Assembly (NCBI GenBank): GCA_902553555.1
Contig: CACDLE010000001.1
Location: 1 to 64,000, forward strand
Length of the DNA stretch: 64,000 nt
Direction: 5' to 3'
Source: an uncultured Pelagibacteraceae bacterium
GTDB lineage: Bacteria > Pseudomonadota > Alphaproteobacteria > Pelagibacterales > Pelagibacteraceae
The notes beneath the pieces were generated by a model that saw only the letters and a list, made by a program, of their open reading frames with translations, had not been told where the DNA came from and did no database searches. Of this stretch, positions 37,590-47,273 are shown in pieces (position 1 is the first letter of the stretch; each line of letters opens with the position of its first letter). A program made the position numbers and the translations under genes.

Positions 37590-37724
37590 ATGGTTGCAAA
37601 ATTATCTACGATTAGACGTAAAATAAGAAATGGAGAAAAACTTGGTTTTTCAGAAAGAGCTAGAGCTGTAAACAAAGGATTATTACCAAGCAAAGCAAAA
37701 AAAAGGAAAAATGTTAAAAAATAG
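37590..37724 (+). CDS. Small basic protein (44 residues) in the his operon
   Basis: An ATG at 37590, one base after the hisA stop, opens a 44-codon frame ending at 37724, 14 bases inside hisF. The protein, starting [15 protein letters not shown] and ending [10 protein letters not shown], has 16 Lys/Arg and only two Glu, with no membrane segment. The sequence between hisA and hisF is otherwise unexplained and the spacing is typical of coupled translation. I do not recognise the family. It could bind nucleic acid or ribosomes; that is a guess from charge only. Confidence 0.6.
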   Translation: MVAKLSTIRRKIRNGEKLGFSERARAVNKGLLPSKAKKRKNVKK

Positions 37725-38469
37725 AATTATACCTTGTTTAGATGTTAAAAACGGAAGAGTCGTAAAAGGTATTAACTTTGTTGAGTTAAAAGATGCTGGT
37801 GATCCAGTAGAACAAGCTAAAATTTATAGCAATGGCGGCGCTGATGAAATTTGTTTCTTAGATATTACTGCATCTAATGAAAATAGGGATACGATAATAG
37901 ATATAGTGAGAAAAACTGCAAAAGAATGTTTCGTTCCTTTAACTGTTGGAGGAGGTGTAAGAACTATTCAAAATATTACTGATCTATTGCTAGCTGGGGC
38001 AGATAAAGTTTCTATTAATACAGCGGCAGTAAAAAATGTTGACTTTGTTAAAGATGCTTCTAAAAAATTTGGATCTCAATGTATTGTTGTAGCCATTGAT
38101 GCTAAAAAAGTTTCAGAAAATAAATGGGAAGTATTTACACATGGAGGCAGAAATAAAACAGGTATTGATGTTATAGAGTATGCTAAAAAAATTGAATATA
38201 ACGGAGCTGGAGAAATTCTCCTAACCTCTATGGATAAAGATGGAACTAAATCCGGTTATGATATTGATCTATTAAAGGCAATTACAAAAAACACCAATAT
38301 CCCCGTTATAGCATCAGGTGGAGTTGGAAAATTAGATCATTTATATGATGGTATAGTTAAAGGCGGAGCCAGTGCTGTCCTAGCAGCTTCAATTTTTCAC
38401 TATGGCGAACTTACTATTAAAGATACAAAAGAATATTTAAAATCAAAGAATATTCCAGTAAGGTTGTAA
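37711..38469 (+). CDS. hisF: Imidazole glycerol phosphate synthase subunit HisF
   Basis: Cyclase subunit that uses ammonia from HisH to form IGP and [21 protein letters not shown] with the catalytic Asp, [30 protein letters not shown] with the second Asp and [11 protein letters not shown] are present. At 252 residues it is complete. Its first 14 bases overlap the end of the small basic gene. Confidence 0.97.
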   Translation: MLKNRIIPCLDVKNGRVVKGINFVELKDAGDPVEQAKIYSNGGADEICFLDITASNENRDTIIDIVRKTAKECFVPLTVGGGVRTIQNITDLLLAGADKVSINTAAVKNVDFVKDASKKFGSQCIVVAIDAKKVSENKWEVFTHGGRNKTGIDVIEYAKKIEYNGAGEILLTSMDKDGTKSGYDIDLLKAITKNTNIPVIASGGVGKLDHLYDGIVKGGASAVLAASIFHYGELTIKDTKEYLKSKNIPVRL

Positions 38470-38470
38470 A

Positions 38471-38755
38471 ATGCTTAAAAATTTGGAAGATTTAATAAAA
38501 ACGATTAGAGATCGAAAAAATTCATCCTCTGATAAGTCTTATACAAATAAACTATTAAATGACAAAAATTTATCTGTTTCTAAAGTGAAGGAAGAGGTGG
38601 CTGAGCTGATCGAAGCTGTGGAAAAAAATACAAATAAAATTCACGAAAGCGCTGATGTGATATATCATCTTTTAGTATACTTAGAAGCTAATAACATTAA
38701 AATTGAAGATGTTATGAAAGAGTTAGAAAAAAGGAAAAATAATGCCTTACGATAA
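38471..38755 (+). CDS. hisE: Phosphoribosyl-ATP pyrophosphatase HisE
   Basis: Second step of histidine synthesis. A 94-residue all-alpha MazG-like fold: SYTNKLLNDKNLSVSKVKEEVAELIEA with the EExxE-type metal site, then HESADVIYHLLVYLEANNI with the conserved Asp. It stands alone, without a fused HisI domain. It overlaps the HIT gene by 14 bases. Confidence 0.95.
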   Translation: MLKNLEDLIKTIRDRKNSSSDKSYTNKLLNDKNLSVSKVKEEVAELIEAVEKNTNKIHESADVIYHLLVYLEANNIKIEDVMKELEKRKNNALR

Positions 38756-39098
38756 AAATAATATTTTTGCAAAGATTATCAGAGGAGAAATACCCTGTAA
38801 AAAAATTTTTGAAAATGATCATGTTTTGTCATTTCACGATATAAATCCGCAAAAAAAAATTCATGCATTAGTAATTCCCAAGGGTGAATATGTGGATCTA
38901 GATGATTTTAATAAGAAGGCAAGTGAAAAGGAAATAATTGAATTACATAAAGCAATTAGTTATGTCTCGAGCTTATTAGGAGTCACAAACAAAGGTTATA
39001 GAGTTCTTTCGAATATTGGACTTGACGGAGGTCAAGAAGTTCCTCACCTTCACTTCCACATATTTGCTGGTGAAAAAATGGGAAAGATGGTTGTTTAA
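38742..39098 (+). CDS. HIT-family nucleotide hydrolase (HinT-like)
   Basis: A 118-residue protein with NIFAKIIRGEIPCKKIFEND at the N-terminus, the HALVIPKGEYV strand, and the histidine triad HLHFHIFAG near the C-terminus (HxHxH). HinT proteins hydrolyse AMP-lysine and similar phosphoramidates. Its 5' end overlaps hisE by 14 bases, so it belongs to the his transcript. Confidence 0.94.
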   Translation: MPYDKNNIFAKIIRGEIPCKKIFENDHVLSFHDINPQKKIHALVIPKGEYVDLDDFNKKASEKEIIELHKAISYVSSLLGVTNKGYRVLSNIGLDGGQEVPHLHFHIFAGEKMGKMVV

Positions 39099-39099
39099 T

Positions 39100-39609
39100 A
39101 TGAAAAAAGTAAAAAGATATTTTTTGGATTATCAGATTTCCCCAAAAGACCAGGCGATAGAAATCGAGCATCAAGTTTCATTTGAAATTTATCTTAATAA
39201 TAAAAAAAATTATGAAATAAATAAATTTTTTTATAAACAAATTGGAAAAGATCATTTCTGGAGAGATAGACTTGTTTGGACTGACAAACAGTGGCTCAAA
39301 TACTCATCAAACCCTCTATTAAACACTTGGGTTTTAAAAAATAAAAATAACGATTTGATAGGCTATTATGAAATAGAAAAACATGAAAACAAAGAATTTG
39401 AGCTTATAAATATGGGAGTGCTAGATAATTTTAGATCCAACAATTTTGGCGCGCTTTTACTCAAACACGTTATTAAGCAGTCACAAAGTGAAAAAGCTGA
39501 AAAAGTGTGGGTTCACACATGTTCGCTTGATCATAAATTTGCATTAAAAAACTACTTAGCAAGAGGATTTAAAATTTTTAAAAAAGAGCAAATAAATTTC
39601 GTTGCTTAG
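39100..39609 (+). CDS. GNAT-family N-acetyltransferase
   Basis: A 169-residue protein from ATG at 39100, one base after the HIT stop. The C-terminal part shows the GNAT pattern: DLIGYYEIEKHENKEFELINMGVLDNFRSNNFGALLLKHVI (acetyl-CoA loop around RSNNFG, residue about 113) and a later HTCSLDHKFALKNYLARGFKIF. The N-terminal half is less typical. The substrate is unknown. The longer frame from 39016 lies inside the HIT gene and is rejected. It is convergent with lolA, overlapping by four bases. Confidence 0.85.
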   Translation: MKKVKRYFLDYQISPKDQAIEIEHQVSFEIYLNNKKNYEINKFFYKQIGKDHFWRDRLVWTDKQWLKYSSNPLLNTWVLKNKNNDLIGYYEIEKHENKEFELINMGVLDNFRSNNFGALLLKHVIKQSQSEKAEKVWVHTCSLDHKFALKNYLARGFKIFKKEQINFVA

Positions 39610-40163
39610 CTTCTACTAGGCAGAGAAAAAATTTCATCATCAATCATTTTATTTTTAGACACTATATCAATTTTAAATATAATTTCATTATTGTATTGAT
39701 CTCTCGAAACCCAACCTGCTAGTAAAAAATTATTTTTATCAAATTGAATAAGTGTTTTAGACCCGTTTTCTGAATAAAAAACAATATTTAAATAATCATC
39801 AACGATTAACTCACTTGAAGTGATAATTTTAATCAATTCTTTTTTACTAAGAATGCTAATAAAATTTGATTTTGATAAAGGATAAAAAATGGACTTATTA
39901 TATCTCCTCTGTGTGATCGACATCATTTTTTCATTAACTATTAATTCCTTCTTATTTATATTATCATATTTGCATTTAAGTTTATTTGGAAATAACAAAA
40001 TACAGAAACCTTTTTCTGTAATCTCGTTAGTTGTTTGTGAAAAATTAAATTGAATATTGTCTATTTTTTTCAAAGTATTTACTATATTTGATTTTTCATC
40101 AGCTTTTAAGGTTGTAAAATTAAAAAAAAAAAAATAAAAGATAAAAAATATTAAGACTTTCAA
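39606..40163 (-). CDS. lolA: LolA-like outer-membrane lipoprotein carrier
   Basis: A 185-residue protein with a cleavable signal peptide (about residues 1-21, ending LKA), then a LolA-like sheet: IDNIQFNFSQTTNEITEKGFCILLFPNKLKCKYDN, given as the region about residues 34-68, followed by RDQYNNEIIFKI. LolA ferries lipoproteins from LolCDE to LolB. The signal peptide is encoded by an A/T run of 13 identical bases (40122-40134). It follows ftsK by two bases. Confidence 0.85.
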   Translation of the reverse strand: MKVLIFFIFYFFFFNFTTLKADEKSNIVNTLKKIDNIQFNFSQTTNEITEKGFCILLFPNKLKCKYDNINKKELIVNEKMMSITQRRYNKSIFYPLSKSNFISILSKKELIKIITSSELIVDDYLNIVFYSENGSKTLIQFDKNNFLLAGWVSRDQYNNEIIFKIDIVSKNKMIDDEIFSLPSRS

Positions 40164-40165
40164 AA

Positions 40166-42247
40166 CTACAGAACCTCTCGTTTACCCACGTGGTTGGCTT
40201 TACTTACCACTCCTTTTTCTTCCATTGTATCAATAATTCTTGCTGCTCTGTTGTATCCAATTTGCAGCTTTCTTTGTAGAAAACTGGTCGATGCTTTTCC
40301 TTCAGATTTGACTAAATTAATTGCTTCTTCATATAATTCGTCTCCATCCTCATTTGAAACTAGTTCGGAATTTTCTGAAGAATTTGTAGCAATTGTAATA
40401 TCTTCAATATAATCAGGTTCACCTTGTTTTCGGAGAACACCACTAATGTTCATAATTTCTTTATCGGAAATGTACGGTCCGTGAATCCTAATGATTCTAT
40501 TTGCAGATGACATAAAGAGCATATCACCTTTGCCTAATAATTGTTCTGCTCCTTGCTCACCTAAGATTGTTCTGCTGTCAATTTTTGAACTTACTTGAAA
40601 AGATACTCTAGTTGGAAAATTTGCTTTAATTGTACCAGTTATCACGTCTACACTAGGCCTCTGGGTTGCCATTATTATGTGAATTCCTGCAGCTCTAGCC
40701 ATCTGTGATAATTTTTGAATATAATTTTCAATCTCTTTTCCAGCCACCAACATCAAGTCTGACATCTCATCAACTACTACTACAATGTAAGGCATCTTTA
40801 GTTTGTGCTTTTCATTATAACCATCAATATTTCTAACACCCACTTTAGACATCAATTTATATCTGTTGTTCATCTCTCTTACAGTCCATCCTAAAGCTGA
40901 TGTAGCTTTTTTAGCATCTGTTATAACAGGAGTTAATAAGTGTGGAATTCCCTCATAAGCTGACAGCTCCAACATTTTTGGGTCTATCAAAATCAATTTG
41001 CACAATTCAGGACTTAACTTATATAAAAGAGATGTAATAATAGTGTTGATGCAAACAGACTTTCCTGACCCAGTTGTCCCTGCAATTAATAAGTGAGGCA
41101 TTGATGTTAAATCACCTATTATAGGAACTCCTGAAATACTTTTACCTAAAGCTATTGGTAATTTTACATCTCTACTTTTAAATTTTTCATTAGAAATTAT
41201 CTCTCGCAAAAAAACACTCTCCCTTTTTTCGTTAGGGATTTCTATTCCAACTGTATTTTTACCGGGTATAACTGCAACTCTGGCTGATGTAGAGCTTGTA
41301 TTTCTAGCTAAATCATCTGATAAATTTATTATCTTTGAAACTTTAACACCAGCCGCAGGTTCAAATTCATATAAACTAACAACTGGCCCATTATTTATTT
41401 TTTTTATTTCACCACTAATTCCAAAATCTTGCAATATTCCCTCCATAAATTTTGCATCTGGTCTATTATTATTAAGATCTTTAGGCGATAATTTTGTTAG
41501 ATTTTTTTCTAATAAATCTAATGAAGGCAATTGAAATTTTTTAGGAATTGCATTTATCTTTGTTTGTTCTTTAGAAAATAAAAAACTTTGCTGAATATCC
41601 TTTTTGTCTTCAGCTAAATTATTTTGGTTAATTATATTTTCCTCTATTGTTTTAGTATTTTCTATTTTTTTTCTTAAAAATAAAAAAGAAAATAAGTTTT
41701 TTGATATTTTCTTTAAACTTATGTCAGAACTCAACGTAAAAAATATGACTGTAAGAAATATCAATATAAAACTACTATATTTATTTTCAATTATCGGAAT
41801 ATGTTGGTAGACAAAATTATAAACTAATTCTCCAACAAATCCAGAATTACCATTGTCTATTAACCAAAATGAATTATCAAAAGTAATATGTAGAAAAGTA
41901 CATCCAAAAATTAGATACAAGGTTAAAAATAAAAATTTGTAAATAATATTTTTAAGCTCTTTTACAAATACTAGTTTTATACCCCAAGAAATAATCGTAA
42001 CTAAAATTAAAAACGAGATCAGCCCAAAACTTTGTAATAAAAAATCTGATGTTTTACTGCCATATATGCCAAAGAAATTTTTTATATTAGAGGTGCTTTC
42101 ACCATAAATTATAGAAGGATCAGCAGGTGAATAAGTTGCGAATGAAATTGTTAAAGCTATTCCTAGAGAAATTAACAATAATCCCACAAACTCAAAGGTT
42201 CGTTTTTTTAAAAAATTTGTTAAACTATTTAAAAAGTTTGTATTCAT
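40166..42247 (-). CDS. ftsK: DNA translocase FtsK
   Basis: Moves DNA through the septum and helps resolve chromosome dimers. Four membrane helices lie in the first 185 residues, then a short linker. The motor domain has LIAGTTGSGKSVCIN (Walker A), VVVDEMSDL (Walker B) and MATQRPSVDVITG. A C-terminal winged-helix gamma domain (about residues 630-693, ending in SKANHVGKREVL) would recognise KOPS-like sequences. At 693 residues it is compact, mostly through a shortened linker. Confidence 0.97.
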   Translation of the reverse strand: MNTNFLNSLTNFLKKRTFEFVGLLLISLGIALTISFATYSPADPSIIYGESTSNIKNFFGIYGSKTSDFLLQSFGLISFLILVTIISWGIKLVFVKELKNIIYKFLFLTLYLIFGCTFLHITFDNSFWLIDNGNSGFVGELVYNFVYQHIPIIENKYSSFILIFLTVIFFTLSSDISLKKISKNLFSFLFLRKKIENTKTIEENIINQNNLAEDKKDIQQSFLFSKEQTKINAIPKKFQLPSLDLLEKNLTKLSPKDLNNNRPDAKFMEGILQDFGISGEIKKINNGPVVSLYEFEPAAGVKVSKIINLSDDLARNTSSTSARVAVIPGKNTVGIEIPNEKRESVFLREIISNEKFKSRDVKLPIALGKSISGVPIIGDLTSMPHLLIAGTTGSGKSVCINTIITSLLYKLSPELCKLILIDPKMLELSAYEGIPHLLTPVITDAKKATSALGWTVREMNNRYKLMSKVGVRNIDGYNEKHKLKMPYIVVVVDEMSDLMLVAGKEIENYIQKLSQMARAAGIHIIMATQRPSVDVITGTIKANFPTRVSFQVSSKIDSRTILGEQGAEQLLGKGDMLFMSSANRIIRIHGPYISDKEIMNISGVLRKQGEPDYIEDITIATNSSENSELVSNEDGDELYEEAINLVKSEGKASTSFLQRKLQIGYNRAARIIDTMEEKGVVSKANHVGKREVL

Positions 42248-42280
42248 ATCGAATCGTAATACCTACTTTTTATCATTATT

Positions 42281-43411
42281 ATGAAAAAACATAAAATATG
42301 CATTGTGGGTGGCGGTTTAACTGGTCTGATATCTGCGCTTGTTTTAGCTAAAAAAGGATTGGATATAGATTTAATGGTTGAAAATTTATCTCCTAAAAAC
42401 AAAGATTTAAGAGTTACTGCAATATCCGAAAAAAACATGGAATTTTTAAAATCTACTATAAAAAATATCAATTTAAAATTATTTTACCCTGTAAAAAAAA
42501 TTAATCTCTTTTTTGAAAAAAATAATCAAACAAAAAATTTTTTAAATTTTAATGAAAATAAAAATTTAATGTTCTTTTTTGAAAACAGATTGACTAAAAA
42601 ACATTTAACTAAATTATTGAAAAAAACCAATGTTAAAATCCAAAAAAAAACAATAAAATCAATCGATCTGGCGGAAAATAAAGTTTCTACTAAACTGTCT
42701 TCAAAATCTTATGATTTAGTTGTTTTATGTTTAGGATCTAACTCTCCAATTTATCAAAAAATAAGTGGAAAAAGGGAAATCAAAAAAAATTATAAGGAGC
42801 ACTCTATAACCTGTTCAGTCAAACATCAGATTAAAAATATTGGAGCTCAGCAGTTTTTTTTAAAAGAAGGACCTCTTGCAATATTACCCTATAATAATAA
42901 TAAATTTTCAGTTGTATGGAGTATAGAAGATAAATATTTTATGAAAAATCAAAAAAATATTTCAAATTATTTAAAAATAAAACTCTCAAATTTGTTAAAA
43001 ACAAAGAAAATATCATTGGGTAATATTCAAAGTTATCCTTTAAAGTTGTTGCTAAAAAGAAGTTATTACAAAAAGAACACGATAATTCTAGGAGATGGAC
43101 TGCATGTAGTTCACCCTTTAGCAGGTCAAGGGTTTAATTTAATTTTAAGAGATCTTGAAAAATTAAATAATCTTATTTCCAATAATCTTAGGTTGGGTTT
43201 AACTATAAAAGATTCTAATATTCCAAAAGACTTATCGGATAGTAGAAAGCCAGAAAACTTATTAATGGGATTAGGAATAGACACAACAAGAGAATTTTTT
43301 AAGAGCAACAAATATTTAGATCCAATAAAGGAAAATATGTTAAATAATTTTTCCAAATCAAAATTATTAAAAGAGATTACGAAAAGAATTGCAAACCTAG
43401 GTTTAAACTAA
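42281..43411 (+). CDS. UbiH/COQ6-family FAD monooxygenase
   Basis: A 376-residue flavoprotein. The N-terminal dinucleotide fold CIVGGGLTGLISALVLAKKG and the late GDGLHVVHPLAGQGFNLILRD (GD and HPxxGQG motifs) place it among ubiquinone-ring hydroxylases. The exact ring position cannot be told from sequence. The C-terminus keeps an extra helix typical of the family. It shares one base with mnmE and is probably cotranscribed. Confidence 0.85.
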   Translation: MKKHKICIVGGGLTGLISALVLAKKGLDIDLMVENLSPKNKDLRVTAISEKNMEFLKSTIKNINLKLFYPVKKINLFFEKNNQTKNFLNFNENKNLMFFFENRLTKKHLTKLLKKTNVKIQKKTIKSIDLAENKVSTKLSSKSYDLVVLCLGSNSPIYQKISGKREIKKNYKEHSITCSVKHQIKNIGAQQFFLKEGPLAILPYNNNKFSVVWSIEDKYFMKNQKNISNYLKIKLSNLLKTKKISLGNIQSYPLKLLLKRSYYKKNTIILGDGLHVVHPLAGQGFNLILRDLEKLNNLISNNLRLGLTIKDSNIPKDLSDSRKPENLLMGLGIDTTREFFKSNKYLDPIKENMLNNFSKSKLLKEITKRIANLGLN

Positions 43412-44739
43412 TGAATATTTTCGCTTTGTCTTCTGGCAGAGGCCCATGTGGTATAGCTATTATAAGAATGTCGGGCCCAGACACTTTAAGTGTATGTAAG
43501 CTAATTTCAAAAGAAAAAATAATTAAAGAAAATGAGATAAACCTATGTAAATTTTTTGACCCAAGCAATGGTGCTATTATTGATCCAGAAGCTTTAATTT
43601 TGTGGTTTCCTAAGCCAAATAGTTTTACAGGTGACGATTTAGCAGAATTTCATGTTCATGGAAGCAACGCAATTATAAGCTATTTTCTTAAAGTACTATC
43701 TAGGCAAAAAAACTGCAGAATGGCCGAACCAGGAGAATTCACAAAAAAAGCTTTTCAAAATAATAAAATTGACCTTCTAAAAGCCGAGAGTATTGGGGAT
43801 TTAATACACTCTGAAACCGAACTACAAAGAAAACAATCGGTAAATTTAGTTAATGGACAGGCCTCAAAATATTATGATGATTTAAGATCAAAATTAATAA
43901 AATCCCTATCTTTCATCGAGGCCAAAATAGATTTTAGTGAAGATGATCTACCTGACAATGTTCTGAAAGAAGCTCATAAAAACATAAAATTAATACACAG
44001 TGATATCAGTAAGATTATAAATGATAACAAGGTAGGAGAAAAAATCAGGGAAGGATTTAGAGTCTCAATTATTGGAGAAACAAATGTTGGTAAATCATCA
44101 TTATTAAATTTGCTATCGAAAAGAGAGGTAGCAATAGTTTCAGATGAAGCTGGAACAACTAGAGATGTTATAGAGACATATCTAAACTTGGATGGTTATC
44201 CAGTTATTCTGGCAGATACAGCCGGGATTAGAGATTCAAAGAATGATGTTGAAAAAAAAGGAATATCATTAGCGTTAAGTAAATTTAAAGAGGCCGATCT
44301 AAATATTCTAGTAGTTGATAATTCAAAAAAAGAAATTAGCGATAAAATAAAGTCTATGATTAATGAAGACACAATAATTTTATTGAATAAATCTGATGTT
44401 CAAGCCCAAGAAAGTCATAAATTTAATACTGACAGTATTTTAGCCTCAGTTAAAAATAATAAAAATATTGATAAACTAATAAATCTTATTAAAAAAAAAT
44501 TAAGTAAGAAATATTCATCGAATAATAATATTTTAATTACAAGAGAAAGGCATAGAGTTAAATTAAAAGAATGTTTGAATGAAATAGATAAATTTCTCAA
44601 AAAAGATCAAAATAAAGATCTCGAGTTAGCTGCAGAGGATCTAAGAATGGCTACACGTCATTTAGGTAGTATAGTTGGCAAAGTAGATGTGGAAGAAATT
44701 CTTGGATCTATTTTTAAGGACTTCTGTATAGGTAAATAA
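43411..44739 (+). CDS. mnmE: tRNA-modifying GTPase MnmE
   Basis: Works with MnmG to install cmnm5 at U34 of tRNA wobble positions. The N-terminal folate-binding domain includes SSGRGPCGIAIIRMSGPD and FTGDDLAEFHVHG. The G domain inserted in the helical domain has G1 GETNVGKSS, G3 DTAGIR and G4 NKSD. The C-terminal FCIGK supplies the conserved cysteine. At 442 residues it is typical. It leads into mnmG-rsmG-parAB. Confidence 0.97.
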   Translation: MNIFALSSGRGPCGIAIIRMSGPDTLSVCKLISKEKIIKENEINLCKFFDPSNGAIIDPEALILWFPKPNSFTGDDLAEFHVHGSNAIISYFLKVLSRQKNCRMAEPGEFTKKAFQNNKIDLLKAESIGDLIHSETELQRKQSVNLVNGQASKYYDDLRSKLIKSLSFIEAKIDFSEDDLPDNVLKEAHKNIKLIHSDISKIINDNKVGEKIREGFRVSIIGETNVGKSSLLNLLSKREVAIVSDEAGTTRDVIETYLNLDGYPVILADTAGIRDSKNDVEKKGISLALSKFKEADLNILVVDNSKKEISDKIKSMINEDTIILLNKSDVQAQESHKFNTDSILASVKNNKNIDKLINLIKKKLSKKYSSNNNILITRERHRVKLKECLNEIDKFLKKDQNKDLELAAEDLRMATRHLGSIVGKVDVEEILGSIFKDFCIGK

Positions 44740-44781
44740 AATAGCTCTTGTATTATTAATTAAGAGCGTTACATTCTTCTC

Positions 44782-46650
44782 ATGGCTAAAGAAAGCTATG
44801 ATATTGTAGTTATAGGTGGTGGACATGCTGGATGTGAGGCTGCTGCAGCTTCTGCTAGAATGGGCGTCAATACTGCACTTTTTACACATAAAATTGAGAC
44901 TATTGGGGAGATGTCCTGCAATCCAGCCATAGGAGGACTTGGTAAAGGGCATTTGGTTCGAGAAATTGATGCGCTAGACGGTGTAATGGGAGTTGTTTCT
45001 GACAAATCAGGTATTCAGTTTCGATTATTGAATAGAAGTAGAGGTCCAGCAGTTAGAGGACCACGAACACAATCCGACAGAGCACTTTACAAAAAGCACA
45101 TGCAAAAAATCTTACTAAATTATAAAAACTTAACTGTAGTAGCCGACCCTGTAATAAAATTTTTGTTTAATGATAATCAAGTTATAGGTTTCGTATGTCA
45201 AAGTGGGAAGGAGATAAGATGTAAGGAACTTATTTTGACGACTGGAACATTTTTAAACGGTCTAATCCATATAGGTGAAACACAAATCCCAGCAGGAAGA
45301 TATGACGAAAAACCATCTACTGGACTAAGCGAACAACTTGCTAGATTTAAAATGAAAATAGGTAGACTTAAAACTGGCACTCCTCCTAGGTTGGACGGCT
45401 CAACAATTAATTATGACGATCTAGAAATGCAGCCCGCTGATGATAATCCTTACTTCTTTTCTTTTTTAACAACTAAATTAGAGAACAAACAAATTTCATG
45501 TGGCATGACATATACAAATGATGAAGTTCATAAAATTATTAGTGATAATATTAATAGGAGTGCTATGTACTCTGGCAACATCAAAGGTGTCGGACCTAGA
45601 TATTGTCCCTCGATAGAAGATAAGATTGTAAAGTTTAAAGAAAAACACAAACATCAAATTTTTTTAGAACCCGAAGGATTAAATGACAATACTGTTTACC
45701 CAAATGGTATATCTACTTCTTTACCAGAAGAAGTCCAACTTAAAATATTAAGTAAAATCAAGGGTTTAGAGGGTGTTAGAATGAAAAGAGCAGGGTATGC
45801 TATAGAGTATGATTATGTAGATCCTAGGGAGCTAAATCCAACGCTTGAAACTAAAAAAATTAAATCTTTATTTTTAGCGGGACAAATAAATGGGACTACT
45901 GGGTATGAAGAAGCAGCTGCTCAGGGGTTAATTGCGGGTATTAATGCGGCGCTAAAAATTTTAAAAAAAGAAGAATTTATTTTAGACAGATCGGAGTCAT
46001 ACATTGGAGTAATGATCGATGATCTAATTACGAAAGGTGTTTCTGAACCATATCGTATGTTTACTTCTAGAGCCGAATATAGATTATCTTTAAGAGCTGA
46101 TAATGCAGATCAAAGATTAACTCCATCAGGTATAAAAATAAATTGTGTGGGTAAAAACAGATCAAAGGTATTTTTAGATAAACAAAAAAAATTAACAAGC
46201 ATTTTAGATTATCTTAAATCAAATTTTATATCTCCAAATGAGGCAAGTAAGTATGAAATAAAAATTGCTCAAGATGGCGTCAAAAGATCCGGTATAGAGT
46301 TAATGGCTCAGCGAAATCTAAATATGGCAAAACTAAGGCAGATATGGCCTATGCTACCATCGTTTGGTACTGACTTAGATGACCAAGTTGAAATGGATGC
46401 TCATTACTCTGGCTACCTCAAAAGACAGTCTCATGATATAGCTGCATTTAAAAAAGATGAAGGTATTAAAATACCTGATAAGATTGATTACGATATATTT
46501 AGTGGATTATCTAACGAGATTAAATCTAAGTTGAAGACAATAAAGCCTAAAACTTTAGGCCAAGCCTTAAGAATTGATGGTGTTACTCCAGCTGCAGCTA
46601 TAATATTATTAGGATATATCAAATCTACAAAGAAAAGGGCCTCAGCTTGA
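44782..46650 (+). CDS. mnmG: tRNA U34 carboxymethylaminomethyl-modification enzyme MnmG
   Basis: FAD-dependent partner of MnmE. The FAD site is [20 protein letters not shown], followed by [55 protein letters not shown] and a C-terminal helical domain ending [22 protein letters not shown]. At 622 residues it is full length. It overlaps rsmG by four bases. Confidence 0.97.
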   Translation: MAKESYDIVVIGGGHAGCEAAAASARMGVNTALFTHKIETIGEMSCNPAIGGLGKGHLVREIDALDGVMGVVSDKSGIQFRLLNRSRGPAVRGPRTQSDRALYKKHMQKILLNYKNLTVVADPVIKFLFNDNQVIGFVCQSGKEIRCKELILTTGTFLNGLIHIGETQIPAGRYDEKPSTGLSEQLARFKMKIGRLKTGTPPRLDGSTINYDDLEMQPADDNPYFFSFLTTKLENKQISCGMTYTNDEVHKIISDNINRSAMYSGNIKGVGPRYCPSIEDKIVKFKEKHKHQIFLEPEGLNDNTVYPNGISTSLPEEVQLKILSKIKGLEGVRMKRAGYAIEYDYVDPRELNPTLETKKIKSLFLAGQINGTTGYEEAAAQGLIAGINAALKILKKEEFILDRSESYIGVMIDDLITKGVSEPYRMFTSRAEYRLSLRADNADQRLTPSGIKINCVGKNRSKVFLDKQKKLTSILDYLKSNFISPNEASKYEIKIAQDGVKRSGIELMAQRNLNMAKLRQIWPMLPSFGTDLDDQVEMDAHYSGYLKRQSHDIAAFKKDEGIKIPDKIDYDIFSGLSNEIKSKLKTIKPKTLGQALRIDGVTPAAAIILLGYIKSTKKRASA

Positions 46651-47273
46651 TAAGTGAGACCAATGTAAAAAAAATACTTTTTGAAAATCTTAAATTTGAT
46701 AAGCTTAAAATAAAAAAATTAGACGATTTTGTCAAAAATCTTCTTATTTTTAATAAAAAACATAATTTAATATCAAAGAAAACCGAAAAATCAATTTGGG
46801 ATAGACATATTCTTGATAGTGCCCAATTAGTGAAATTTATTAATCCCAAAATTTGTAATAGTATAGCAGATTTAGGTACTGGGGGAGGTTTTCCAGGTAT
46901 TATTTTAGCTATCTTTTTTAATAATTTCAATTTTCACGTGAAACTTTATGAAAAGTCACCTTTAAAGTGCTTATTTCTTAATGATATCGTCAATATAATT
47001 AAAATTAATGCGATAATTATTAATAATGATATAAATAATGAAAAAATTGACTCAAACTATGTTGTTTGTAGAGCATTTAAGAAAATACCCCAAATATTGA
47101 ATATTTCACGTGAAAAATGCATTAAAAGGCATAAACTAATACTAATGAGAGGAAGAAGTGCACAAGAAGAGCTAAAAAAAGCTTTTAAGGAACAAAATTA
47201 TAGGTATAGATTAGAAAAAAGCATAACAGATAGTGAGTCGAAGATAGTTATTATCGATGTAAAGAAAAAATGA
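46647..47273 (+). CDS. rsmG: 16S rRNA (guanine527-N7)-methyltransferase RsmG
   Basis: Methylates G527 of 16S rRNA. The SAM-binding [17 protein letters not shown] (near residue 72) and the preceding [12 protein letters not shown] are clear. It has 208 residues. The start is TTG at 46647, overlapping the mnmG stop (TTGA). Two parS-like sites are embedded in the coding sequence. It precedes parA with a four-base overlap. Confidence 0.95.
   Translation: MISETNVKKILFENLKFDKLKIKKLDDFVKNLLIFNKKHNLISKKTEKSIWDRHILDSAQLVKFINPKICNSIADLGTGGGFPGIILAIFFNNFNFHVKLYEKSPLKCLFLNDIVNIIKINAIIINNDINNEKIDSNYVVCRAFKKIPQILNISREKCIKRHKLILMRGRSAQEELKKAFKEQNYRYRLEKSITDSESKIVIIDVKKK
46930..46945. other. parS-like centromere site 1
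   Basis: ATTTTCACGTGAAACT matches the bacterial parS consensus TGTTTCACGTGAAACA at 13 of 16 positions, including the full central TTTCACGTGAAA. It lies inside rsmG, directly upstream of parAB, the usual neighbourhood for ParB binding and CTP-dependent loading. Confidence 0.85.
47102..47117. other. parS-like centromere site 2
   Basis: TATTTCACGTGAAAAA matches the parS consensus at 14 of 16 positions, again with an intact TTTCACGTGAAA core. It lies 172 bases from the first site within rsmG. Two such cores this close together next to parB is far beyond chance. Confidence 0.87.

Noticed and set aside
44744-44767. GCTCTT...AAGAGC inverted repeat between mnmE and mnmG
   Set aside because: Only six base pairs with a 12-base loop and no T-run; not convincing as a terminator or operator.
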